The position numbers and the translations under genes are program-made. The notes beneath the pieces are model-generated. The model saw nothing but the letters and a program-made list of their open reading frames with translations. It was not told where the DNA came from and made no database searches. From contig NZ_OPYN01000179.1 in NCBI RefSeq assembly GCF_900277125.1, positions 90,900 to 154,899 of the forward strand: 64,000 nt of DNA, in the 5' to 3' direction. This DNA is from Pseudomonas inefficax (GTDB lineage: Bacteria > Pseudomonadota > Gammaproteobacteria > Pseudomonadales > Pseudomonadaceae). This document shows positions 36,366 to 43,618 of this stretch, piece by piece; positions within the stretch are counted from its first letter, which is position 1; the number at the start of each line of letters is the position of its first letter.

Positions 36366-36546
36366 CAGGGGGCGCTGCGCGCCCCTTTCGCCGGCAAGCC
36401 AGCTCCCACAGGGACCGCGCCGACCGGAAGACTTGCGCTGTACCTGTGGGGCCAGCTACCACAGCGACTGCGCTGACCTGAAGGCTTGCGCTGTACCTGT
36501 GGGAGCCGGCTTGCCGGCGATAGGGCCGCGCAGCGGCCCCGGCAAC
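36366..36546. repeat. REPIN 9, composite
   Basis: Inverted REP pair (CTGGCTTGCCGGCGA-type heads) with an inner direct repeat. The unit TTGCGCTGTACCTGTGGG appears twice about 52 bases apart (starting near 36433 and 36485), so a third partial REP is nested inside. It lies between the convergent ends of the SCP2-JmjC gene and pvdH. Confidence 0.75.
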
Positions 36547-36549
36547 CGA

Positions 36550-37941
36550 TCAGACCGCCGCGATCAACGCCTCGGCAAACCGCTGCGCGACGTCGTCGAT
36601 CTGCTCGCCACTGATGATCAACGGCGGCAGGAAGCGCACCACCGCCCCATGCCGCCCACCGAGCTCCAGGATCAGCCCGCGCTTGAGGCACTCGCGCTGC
36701 ACCTTCGCCGCCAGCTCGCGGTTAGCCGCCGGATGCCCAAGCGCATCACGCTGCCCTTGTGGGGCCACCAGCTCCACCCCGAGCATCAGCCCCCGCCCGC
36801 GAACATCACCCAACTGCGGATAATCCCGCTGCAACTGCTGCAGGTGCTGGCACAGGCGCTGCCCCATGACCTCGGCATGCTCGGCCAGGCGATGCTCGAC
36901 CAGGTAATCGATCACCGCCGAACCCGCCGCCATGGCCATCTGGTTGCCACGGAAAGTGCCGGCGTGGGCGCCCGGCTTCCAGGTGTCCAGCCAGTCGCGG
37001 TACACCACCACCGCCAGCGGCAGGCTGCCGCCAATGGCCTTGGACAGGGTGACCACGTCCGGGACGATGCCGGCATGCTCGAAGGCGAACATGCGCCCGG
37101 TGCGGGCAAACCCGCTCTGGATCTCATCGACGATCAACGCCACGCCAGCCTGCTCGGTGATGCGTCGTACACCCTTGAGCCACTCGATATCGGCCGGGAT
37201 GACCCCGCCCTCGCCCTGTACCACCTCGAGAATCACCGCCGCCGGCAGCGGCACGCCGCTTTCCGGGTCGAGCAGCAGGGTTTCCAGGTAATGCAGGTTG
37301 GCCCTGATCCCGGCTTCGCCGCCCAAGCCGAACGGGCAACGGTAGTCGTAGGGGTACGGCATGAACTGCACACCGTTGCCGAGCAAGGCCCCCAGCGGTT
37401 GCTTCGGCCCATGGCTGCCCATAAGGCTCAGCGCCCCCTGGCTCATGCCGTGGTAGGCGCCATGAAAGGCCAGCACGGTGCTGCGGCCGGTTGCGGTGCG
37501 CACCAGCTTCAGCGCTGCTTCCACCGCATCGGTACCGGTCGGGCCGCAGAACTGGACCTTGGCTTCACGACGCAACGCCTCGGGCAGCACGCCGAACAAG
37601 TCCTGAACGAAGCGGTCCTTGACCGGCGTTGTCAGGTCCAGAGTGTGCAGCGGCAGCTCATCGGCCAGTACCCGCTGGATCGCCTCGACCACTACCGGAT
37701 GGTTGTGGCCAAGCGCCAGGGTGCCGGCGCCGGCCAGGCAGTCGATGAACTGGCGGCCTTCGACATCTTCCACATGGATGCCACGGGCGCGCTTGAGTGC
37801 CAGCGGGATACGGCGCGGGTAGCTGCGGGCGTTGGATTCCTGTTGTTGCTGGCGTTGCAGCAAGGGTGAATCGGTGAACTCGTACAAGGCACGCGGCGCG
37901 CTGGCCGGCGGGACCTGGGCAAGGCAGGAAGCGGTGGGCAT
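36550..37941 (-). CDS. pvdH: L-2,4-diaminobutyrate:2-oxoglutarate aminotransferase
   Basis: A 463-residue class III PLP aminotransferase that makes L-2,4-diaminobutyrate, the third building block of the pyoverdine chromophore peptide. Motifs include FQFIDCLAGAGTLALGHNHP-like N-terminal sequence (RQFIDCLAGAGTLALGHNHP), FCGPTGTDAVEAALKLVR, AFHGAYHGMSQGAL, LIVDEIQSGFARTGRMFAFE and the PLP lysine in VTLSKAIGGSLPLAVVV. The length is normal (family about 460-470). The ATG at 37941 has AGGATT upstream, and a perfect PvdS box lies 49 bases before it. Confidence 0.95.
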   Translation of the reverse strand: MPTASCLAQVPPASAPRALYEFTDSPLLQRQQQQESNARSYPRRIPLALKRARGIHVEDVEGRQFIDCLAGAGTLALGHNHPVVVEAIQRVLADELPLHTLDLTTPVKDRFVQDLFGVLPEALRREAKVQFCGPTGTDAVEAALKLVRTATGRSTVLAFHGAYHGMSQGALSLMGSHGPKQPLGALLGNGVQFMPYPYDYRCPFGLGGEAGIRANLHYLETLLLDPESGVPLPAAVILEVVQGEGGVIPADIEWLKGVRRITEQAGVALIVDEIQSGFARTGRMFAFEHAGIVPDVVTLSKAIGGSLPLAVVVYRDWLDTWKPGAHAGTFRGNQMAMAAGSAVIDYLVEHRLAEHAEVMGQRLCQHLQQLQRDYPQLGDVRGRGLMLGVELVAPQGQRDALGHPAANRELAAKVQRECLKRGLILELGGRHGAVVRFLPPLIISGEQIDDVAQRFAEALIAAV

Positions 37942-37990
37942 GGGTGAATCCTCGCAAGCAAGCGAAAGTGCGGGTGTTCGTCGCTTGGGA

Positions 37991-38014
37991 AACGCTTGAG
38001 TGCGGGGAGGATTT
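37991..38014 (-). promoter_or_regulatory. PvdS iron-starvation box for pvdH
   Basis: Minus strand TAAAT (38014-38010), 16 bases, CGT (37993-37991): an exact match to the consensus, 49 bases before the pvdH start. Confidence 0.85.
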
Positions 38015-38041
38015 AGCGGTTGTTACTGTTTTTTACTCTGC

Positions 38042-38139
38042 CTGTGCCGGCCCTTTCGCGGGCTTGCCCGCTCCCACAGGTACTGCACAGGGTCTGATCC
38101 CTGTGGGAGCGGGCAAGCCCGCGAAAGGGCCGGCACAGA
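38042..38139. repeat. REPIN 10
   Basis: A near-perfect inverted repeat with arms of about 38 bases (CTGTGGGAGCGGGCAAGCCC head) around a 22-base centre. It lies between pvdH and the histidine kinase gene. Confidence 0.85.
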
Positions 38140-38148
38140 CAGTGAAGA

Positions 38149-39471
38149 TCAGCTGGCCGAGCGCGCCGGCACCTGCAACAACACCCGCAACCCATCACTG
38201 CGGCTGTCAAACTTCAGGCTACCGGCACAACGCTGCACGATCGCCTGCACGATCGCCAGCCCCAACCCGCATCCACCACTCTGCCCGTTGCGCCAGAAGC
38301 GCTCGGTCAGGTGCTCCAGGTCCGCCTCGGCAATCCCCGGCCCATGGTCGCGCACCATGAAGCCCACCTGGCCATCAGCCATCTGCACCTCAAGCTCCAC
38401 CGCCTCGTCGCCGCCATGGCGCAAGGCGTTGTCCAGCAGGTTGCGCAGCGCCGCCACCGCCAGCGGCGCGGGCATGCCCAGGTAGATCTGCGTAGCTGCT
38501 TCAGGCAAGCGCAGCACGATGCGTCGGTTGTCACCGCCACCGGCATCCTGCACCGCCTGCCGGGCCACCTGCTCGGCGCTGCACTGCACGCCATCCTCAA
38601 ACGACAGGCTGCCCTCCACCCGCGCCAGCATCAACAATTGCTCCAGCGTGCGGTGCATGCGGTCGGCCCCCTGCTCCGCATGCTCCAGCGCCTGCTCGCG
38701 CACGGCGCCATCGGTCATCCGCGCTACCTGCAGGTGGGTCTTGATCGCCGTCAGCGGGCTGCGCAGTTCATGCGCGGCATCGTCGGTCAGGCGCCGCTCA
38801 CGCTCGATGGTCTGGGCAATGCGCAGGAACAGCTGGTTCTGGGTTTCCAGCAACGGTTGCAGTTCGCTGGGCATGCCCGCCACCTGCAGCGGCTCGACAC
38901 TGTCCGCGCGCCGGCGGCGCAGGGCATCGCGCATGCGGTTGAGCGGCTCCAGCCCCTTGCCCAGGCCGATCCACAATAACCCAAGGCTGCCAAGCAGGGC
39001 CATCAGCACCGGCGCCGAGGCCGCCAGCAGGATCGACTGGTTCAGCGCCTCGCGCTCCATGTGCCGGTCGGCGGTGGTGATACGCACATCGCCATGGTTG
39101 TAGGTGAAGGTGCGCCACAGCGCGTCGTCGATGGTCTGGTCGCGGAAACCGCTGCGTTCATCGTCCATGACGCCATCGTGCTTGTGGTTGCTGGCGAGAA
39201 TCTCGCCACGCAGCGAGCTGACCTGGCAGGCCATGCCGTCCGGCACGCTGAACTGATCGGCGGAAAAGTGCGCCTCACCGCCCTTGGCAGTCAGCGGCTG
39301 CGGCAACTGGTCGATCAACCCGGCGACCATGCGCGCCGAGGCCACCAGGCGCTGGTCGAGCGAGAACATCATCTGCTGGCGCAGGTCGCGCAGCATCCAC
39401 GCGGCGGCGAGCGCCCAGATGATCACGAAGGCACTGCCCAGGATCAGGCTCAGGCGTACCCGCAGGCTCAT
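38149..39471 (-). CDS. sensor histidine kinase, DsbS-like
   Basis: A 440-residue membrane kinase. The first membrane span is near residues 7-25 and the second near 147-170. The periplasmic sensor between them has a single Cys82 (GMACQVSS). HAMP-like and dimerisation regions follow, with phosphorylated His234 in DAAHELRSPLTAIK, then N-box LRNLLDNALRHG and G-box DHGPGIAEADL with QSGGCGLGLAIV. The start at 39471 overlaps the regulator stop by 4 bases; the longer upstream frame adds an alanine/proline leader and is rejected. As I recall, P. aeruginosa DsbS (PA2480) senses Cu(I) through Cys82, so the match in position is notable. The family is otherwise QseC/PmrB-like. Confidence 0.88.
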   Translation of the reverse strand: MSLRVRLSLILGSAFVIIWALAAAWMLRDLRQQMMFSLDQRLVASARMVAGLIDQLPQPLTAKGGEAHFSADQFSVPDGMACQVSSLRGEILASNHKHDGVMDDERSGFRDQTIDDALWRTFTYNHGDVRITTADRHMEREALNQSILLAASAPVLMALLGSLGLLWIGLGKGLEPLNRMRDALRRRRADSVEPLQVAGMPSELQPLLETQNQLFLRIAQTIERERRLTDDAAHELRSPLTAIKTHLQVARMTDGAVREQALEHAEQGADRMHRTLEQLLMLARVEGSLSFEDGVQCSAEQVARQAVQDAGGGDNRRIVLRLPEAATQIYLGMPAPLAVAALRNLLDNALRHGGDEAVELEVQMADGQVGFMVRDHGPGIAEADLEHLTERFWRNGQSGGCGLGLAIVQAIVQRCAGSLKFDSRSDGLRVLLQVPARSAS

Positions 39472-40151
39472 GATGCGGCCTGCTCCGGCGCCTGGGCCGG
39501 GCCAAGGCGGTAGCCCAGGCCGCGCACGGTCTCGACGATGCCGTTGCCCAGCTTGCGCCGCAGATGGTGGATATGCACGTTCAGGGCATTGCTTTCGACT
39601 TCGTCGCTGAAGCCGTACACGCAATCCTTGAGCTGCTCGCTGGACAGAACCCGCCCGGGATTCTGCAACAGCGCCTGGAGCAATGCCTGTTCACGCCGGG
39701 ACAGGTCGACCGGCTGGCCGGCCAAGGTTGCCTCGCAGCTACTCGGGTCATAGCGCAGCGGGCCGTGCTCGATCACATTCACCGCCCGCCCGGCCACCCG
39801 CCGCAGCAGGGTGTGCAGGCGTGCGGCCAGCTCGCGCAGGTCGAATGGCTTGAGCAGATAATCGTCGGCGCCAGCCTGCAGGCCATCGACCCGATCGGTA
39901 ACCGCATCACGGGCGGTGAGCACCAGCACTGGCAGTGTCTCGCCTTTCTCGCGCAGGCGGCGCAACAGCTTCAGGCCGTCTTCGTCAGGCAGGCCAAGGT
40001 CGAGGATCATCACATCGAACTGCGCCGCCTGCAGCATCGCCCGTGCATCGGCCGCGTTGCCCACACGGTCCACGGTCAGGCCCTGGGCGGCAAGGCCGGC
40101 GCAGATGCCGGCGGCGATCAGGTCGTCGTCCTCACAGAGCAGAACGTGCAT
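39468..40151 (-). CDS. OmpR/PhoB-family response regulator, DsbR-like
   Basis: A 227-residue regulator. The receiver domain has acidic residues E7-D8-D9, phosphorylated Asp51 (MILDLGLPDEDG), and Lys in DDYLLKPFDLRELAAR. The C-terminal winged helix has RREQALLQALLQNPGRVLSS and SNALNVHIHHLRRKLG, recognition-helix style. The start is the ATG at 40151; a longer frame adds twelve residues with no support. It is co-transcribed with the kinase. A direct-repeat operator upstream is shared with the dsbD promoter, which suggests autoregulation and control of dsbDEG. Confidence 0.9.
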   Translation of the reverse strand: MHVLLCEDDDLIAAGICAGLAAQGLTVDRVGNAADARAMLQAAQFDVMILDLGLPDEDGLKLLRRLREKGETLPVLVLTARDAVTDRVDGLQAGADDYLLKPFDLRELAARLHTLLRRVAGRAVNVIEHGPLRYDPSSCEATLAGQPVDLSRREQALLQALLQNPGRVLSSEQLKDCVYGFSDEVESNALNVHIHHLRRKLGNGIVETVRGLGYRLGPAQAPEQAAS

Positions 40152-40186
40152 GGTGGGGCTCCCGGAATGGTGTGGCTGGCATTGCA

Positions 40187-40212
40187 CCTTGGGCGGATTA
40201 AGGGGGGATTAT
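40187..40212 (-). promoter_or_regulatory. candidate response-regulator operator (copy 1)
   Basis: On the minus strand ATAATC-N5-TTAATC, an 11-base-period direct repeat typical of OmpR-family sites, is followed by two bases and CCCAAG. It ends 35 bases before the regulator start. It matches the site before dsbD at 17 of 26 positions, with the distal hexamer TTAATC and the CCCAAG identical. Confidence 0.6.
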
Positions 40213-40255
40213 GGACCTTTTTGTTGGTTGGGGGGGTGTTCACCTTGACCCTTTC

Positions 40256-40307
40256 AGCGCCTGTGAGATCGAGCGCCGCCCGCGCGGCGCTCGATCTGAC
40301 AGGCGCT
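40256..40307. repeat. second-family hairpin repeat, copy 1
   Basis: Two 24-base arms (left begins AGCGCCTGTGAGATCGAGCG) pair at 23 of 24 positions around a 4-base loop. It is not a REP of the main type. No T-run follows on either side, so terminator activity is unlikely. The same 24-base arm recurs exactly at 63590-63613. Confidence 0.75.
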
Positions 40308-40333
40308 AGACATGTTGTGGCGAACACCAGGGC

Positions 40334-40897
40334 CTAAAGCAGCCCCTGCGGCGTATCCACATCCAGCAAAACCCCCGCATCCTCCACCTCAACCACCACA
40401 CAACAATCCCGATGCGCTTGCACCACCGACCGAGCCCCTTCATCCCCGGCAAGCTGCCCCAGCCCCGGCCAGAATTCCCGCCCGAAAATCACCGGGTGCC
40501 CCTGCTGCCCAGCATGCCGTGGCAATACGATTTTCGATGTACTGGCGGCTTCCGCCAAACGACGCAAGGTTGCCGCTTCGATCCAAGGCATATCACCCAG
40601 CAAGATCGCCACCGCCTGCGCCTGGCTGTCACCCAACGACCTGGCGCCTGCCGCCAGGCTATGCCCCATCCCCGACGCCGCGTCCGGGCTGACGATCACC
40701 AGGCAATCGCCAGGCAAGGCAAAATCCTCGCCCCACTCGCCCGCGCGCAACACCACGCGCACATCATCGAATACCGCCCGAGCCCGCTCCACGCTATGGG
40801 CCAGCAGGCTGCGACCATCAGCCAACGTCGCCCGGCGCTTGTCGGCACCAAAACGCCGGCCGCTTCCTGCCGCCAGCACCAGCGCAACCACGCTCAC
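40334..40897 (-). CDS. MocA-like molybdenum cofactor cytidylyltransferase / NTP transferase
   Basis: A 187-residue MobA-like nucleotidyltransferase with the N-terminal signature VLAAGSGRRFGADKR and later LLGDMPWIEAATLRRL and PRHAGQQGHPVIFGREFW. Proteins of this kind attach CMP (or GMP) to molybdopterin. Next to XdhC and a xanthine-dehydrogenase-family enzyme, the MocA (cytidylyl) role is the more likely. The start is a GTG that overlaps the xdhC stop by 4 bases, so it is the last gene of the Mo-enzyme operon. Confidence 0.82.
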   Translation of the reverse strand: MSVVALVLAAGSGRRFGADKRRATLADGRSLLAHSVERARAVFDDVRVVLRAGEWGEDFALPGDCLVIVSPDAASGMGHSLAAGARSLGDSQAQAVAILLGDMPWIEAATLRRLAEAASTSKIVLPRHAGQQGHPVIFGREFWPGLGQLAGDEGARSVVQAHRDCCVVVEVEDAGVLLDVDTPQGLL

Positions 40898-41865
40898 AGC
40901 GCCGCCCTCTCGATGCCATTGCGCACCCGCAGAATATCGGCCAGCACCGCCAAAGCGATCTCGGCCGGGGTCTTGCTGCCCAGGTTGAGGCCGATCGGGG
41001 CGTGGATGCGGCCCAGTTCGACGTCACCCAGGCCACCGATCCGCCGCAGGCGTTCACGGCGCTTGTCGGAGGTCGCCAGGGACCCCATCACACCGATATA
41101 AAACGCCTCGGTGCGCACCGCTTCGAGCATCGCCAGGTCATCGATCTTCGGGTCGTGGGTCAGCGCCACCACTGCGGTGTCGGCATGGCAACCGCCATGG
41201 GCAATGAACTCCGATGGCAGCTCGCGGCGTACCTCGATGCCATCCAGCCGTACACCGTCGAGCACTTCGTCACGCGGCTCGCAGAGGATGACTTCGAAGC
41301 CCATGCCCTTGCCGAACTCGGCACAGAAATGCGCGACGCTGGAGTAACCGGCCAGCAGCAGACGCTGGGCTGCCCCCACACGCAAGCGTACACAGGCACC
41401 CTCACGCTCCACACGCGGCCCCTGGCTTTGGTCATCGACAAGCAGGCGCGTCCCCTCGGGCAGGCTCACTTCACGCAGCACACGGCGCTGGCCCTGCAAT
41501 GCGCTCTCCAGCTCACGCAGGTGCGCCTGCACGTCGCATTCGGCCGGCAGGTTTTCCACCAGCACTTCCAGCACGCCGCCACACGGCAGGCGGATGCTCG
41601 AACGCGAGTCGCTGCCATCGCCGTAACGCACGATGGCCACCGGTTCGGGAAACGCTCCCCGCCCCACCCGCTCGAGAAAGTCGTCTTCGACGCAGCCACC
41701 GGACAACGAACCCAGCCACTGCCCGCTGGCGTTCACCGCCAGCAGCGAGCCCGGCGCACGGGGCGCCGAGCCATAGGTAGCGAGCACCGTGCACAACCAC
41801 ACCCGCTGGCCTCCGCACGACCACTGCAACGCCTGGCGGACCACCTGTAGATCGAGATGCTGCAC
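40894..41865 (-). CDS. XdhC-family molybdenum enzyme maturation protein
   Basis: A 323-residue protein with the N-terminal XdhC/CoxI domain (VLATYGSAPRAPGSLLAVN, LSGGCVEDDFLERV) and the C-terminal Rossmann-type XdhC_C domain (TAVVALTHDPKIDDLAMLEA, GVMGSLATSDKRRERL, IHAPIGLNLGSKTPAEIALA). XdhC proteins bind the Mo cofactor and insert its sulfurated form into the target enzyme. The start is a GTG with GGAG upstream, 2 bases after the cytochrome stop. It acts on the dehydrogenase encoded by the same operon by inference. Confidence 0.88.
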   Translation of the reverse strand: MQHLDLQVVRQALQWSCGGQRVWLCTVLATYGSAPRAPGSLLAVNASGQWLGSLSGGCVEDDFLERVGRGAFPEPVAIVRYGDGSDSRSSIRLPCGGVLEVLVENLPAECDVQAHLRELESALQGQRRVLREVSLPEGTRLLVDDQSQGPRVEREGACVRLRVGAAQRLLLAGYSSVAHFCAEFGKGMGFEVILCEPRDEVLDGVRLDGIEVRRELPSEFIAHGGCHADTAVVALTHDPKIDDLAMLEAVRTEAFYIGVMGSLATSDKRRERLRRIGGLGDVELGRIHAPIGLNLGSKTPAEIALAVLADILRVRNGIERAAL

Positions 41866-41867
41866 CT

Positions 41868-43079
41868 TTACTCCACCTTCAGCTCGGCGAGCTGCTGTAC
41901 GCTCAGGTCACCGGGCAATCCACCCCAGGCCTGGCGCAGGTAGTTGACCATATCCGCCACCTGCTGGTCATCGAGCTTGTCGGCAAAGCCCGGCATCGGC
42001 TGCATGCGCTCGAAGCCGGTGAACTGCTGTTCACGGATGCCTTCGAGGATCACCTTGACCAGGTTGCGCGAGTCGGCCTGACGCAGCACGGTGTTGCCGC
42101 GCATGGCCACGGCGATGTGCGGCTTGCCCTCGCCGTCCACCCCATGGCAGCCGGCGCAGACGTTCAGGTACTGCTGGCGGCCGCGCCTGGCGCTTTCGCT
42201 CATCTGCTCCAGTGCCACCGCCTGGATGGCCTTGGCCGGCGGTGGCTGGTCACCCAGCAGGTAGGTGGCCATGGCCGCCAAGTCGGCATCCTCCAGATGC
42301 TGGGTGCTGTGGTGCACCACCGGGAACATTTCGTTGAACATGCTGCCCTGAGCGCTGATGCCGTGCTTGAGGAAGGTGGTCAGGTCCGGCTGCGTCCAGC
42401 CGCGCTCGGCCAGGTCCTGGGCCAGCAGGCTCGGCGCCAGGTAACCACCCAGCAGGCCGCCGCTCAGGCGCTGGTCCTGCTGCAACGCACCGATCGGGTT
42501 GCGCGGGGTATGGCACTCGCCGCAATGGCCCATGACTTCGACCATGTACTGCCCACGCTGCCAGGCCGGGCTTTTGCCCTCGGTCGGTTGCAACTGCACG
42601 CTCTTGCCGTAGAGCATGTTCCAGCCGCTAAGCCCCTGGCGCACGTTGAACGGAAAGCGCAATGCAGTCTGTGGTGCCGGGCGGTTGATTGGCGGCACCG
42701 TCATCAGGTAGGCAAGGATCGCGTCCGAGTCTTCGCGCTTGATCAGGTGGTACGAGGTGTACGGCATCGCCGGGTAGAGGTTGGCGCCGTCCTTGCGCTT
42801 GCCCTCGGTTACCGCGGCGAAGAATTCGTCGGCGCTGTAGTTGCCGATACCGTACTGCTTGTCCGGGGTGATATTGCTGCCGTAAATGGTGCCGAACGGC
42901 GAATGAATCGGCAGGCCGCCAGCGTACGGCGCGCCGCCTTCGGCAGTGTGGCAGGCCATGCAGTCGGCCGCACGGGCCAGGTATTCCCCGCGCTTGACCT
43001 GCGCCTGGTCGGCTGCCTGGGCAAGCGAGGTAAAGGCAAGGCCGAGAGCCAGCGCCAGTGCGCTACGAACAAGACCCAT
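41868..43079 (-). CDS. periplasmic triheme cytochrome c subunit of a Mo-dehydrogenase
   Basis: A 403-residue exported cytochrome with signal peptide (GLVRSALALALGLAFTSLAQA) and three CxxCH haem motifs: CMACH (about residue 37), CGECH and CAGCH. This triheme architecture is that of the cytochrome subunits of alcohol and aldehyde dehydrogenases and of isoquinoline/nicotinate-type hydroxylases. It receives electrons from the molybdopterin/[2Fe-2S] subunits and feeds the respiratory chain. The start at 43079 is chosen because it begins the signal peptide; the frame is open 69 codons further into the [2Fe-2S] gene. Confidence 0.9.
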   Translation of the reverse strand: MGLVRSALALALGLAFTSLAQAADQAQVKRGEYLARAADCMACHTAEGGAPYAGGLPIHSPFGTIYGSNITPDKQYGIGNYSADEFFAAVTEGKRKDGANLYPAMPYTSYHLIKREDSDAILAYLMTVPPINRPAPQTALRFPFNVRQGLSGWNMLYGKSVQLQPTEGKSPAWQRGQYMVEVMGHCGECHTPRNPIGALQQDQRLSGGLLGGYLAPSLLAQDLAERGWTQPDLTTFLKHGISAQGSMFNEMFPVVHHSTQHLEDADLAAMATYLLGDQPPPAKAIQAVALEQMSESARRGRQQYLNVCAGCHGVDGEGKPHIAVAMRGNTVLRQADSRNLVKVILEGIREQQFTGFERMQPMPGFADKLDDQQVADMVNYLRQAWGGLPGDLSVQQLAELKVE

Positions 43080-43081
43080 GC

Positions 43082-43618
43082 TCAACCCTCCTTCACCAGG
43101 CCGAGGTCGTTGAGCACCGTGCGAGTAGCGTCGTAGTAACGCACGTAGCCAGTGCAACGGCAGATGTGATGGCCCAGGCTCGCCTCGATGCGGTCTTCCA
43201 CCTCGCTCTTCTTCAGCGGCTGGCGCTGGGCGGTTTCCACCAGCACCGTGGCGGCATTGACGAAGCCCGGCGCGCAGTAGCTGCACTGGAAGGCGAACAG
43301 GTCGACGAACTTCTGCTGGATCGGGTTCAGCGTCAGGTTGCCGGCCTCGTCCTGTTGGGCATGGCCCTCGATGGTGCGGACCTTCTTGCCCTCGAAGTAA
43401 TGCGCACCGGTAATGCAGGTGCGCACCTCCTCGCTGGTGCCGTCAGGGTTGTCGACGATCACCACACAGGCATGGCAGATGCCCTGGCCGCAGCCCAGGC
43501 GCGAGCCGGTGAGGTTCTGGTGTTCGTGCAGGTAGTCGATCATCGCCAGGTCATCAGGGACCTCGACCGGGCCGACCGGTTGACCGTTGAGGGTCAGTTG
43601 CAGTGGACGGTTAGCCAT
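43082..43618 (-). CDS. [2Fe-2S] small subunit of a xanthine-dehydrogenase-family enzyme (IorA-like)
   Basis: A 178-residue protein with an N-terminal ferredoxin [2Fe-2S] motif (GSRLGCGQGICHACVVIVD) and a C-terminal helical domain with the second cluster (FQCSYCAPGFV and HICRCTGYVRY). It has no export signal of its own, in keeping with co-export as a folded complex with the Tat-signal-bearing large subunit. It overlaps the large-subunit gene by 8 bases, and its stop lies 2 bases before the cytochrome start. Confidence 0.9.
   Translation of the reverse strand: MANRPLQLTLNGQPVGPVEVPDDLAMIDYLHEHQNLTGSRLGCGQGICHACVVIVDNPDGTSEEVRTCITGAHYFEGKKVRTIEGHAQQDEAGNLTLNPIQQKFVDLFAFQCSYCAPGFVNAATVLVETAQRQPLKKSEVEDRIEASLGHHICRCTGYVRYYDATRTVLNDLGLVKEG

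Noticed and set aside
36550..37941. Reading pvdH as a generic lysine or GABA aminotransferase
   Set aside because: The motifs are shared across class III enzymes, but the exact PvdS box and position between pyoverdine genes make the diaminobutyrate enzyme the better call.
38149..39624. A 491-residue form of the sensor kinase
   Set aside because: The extra 51 residues are Arg/Pro/Ala-rich and overlap the regulator coding region; the ATG at 39471 overlaps the regulator stop by 4 bases in the normal way.
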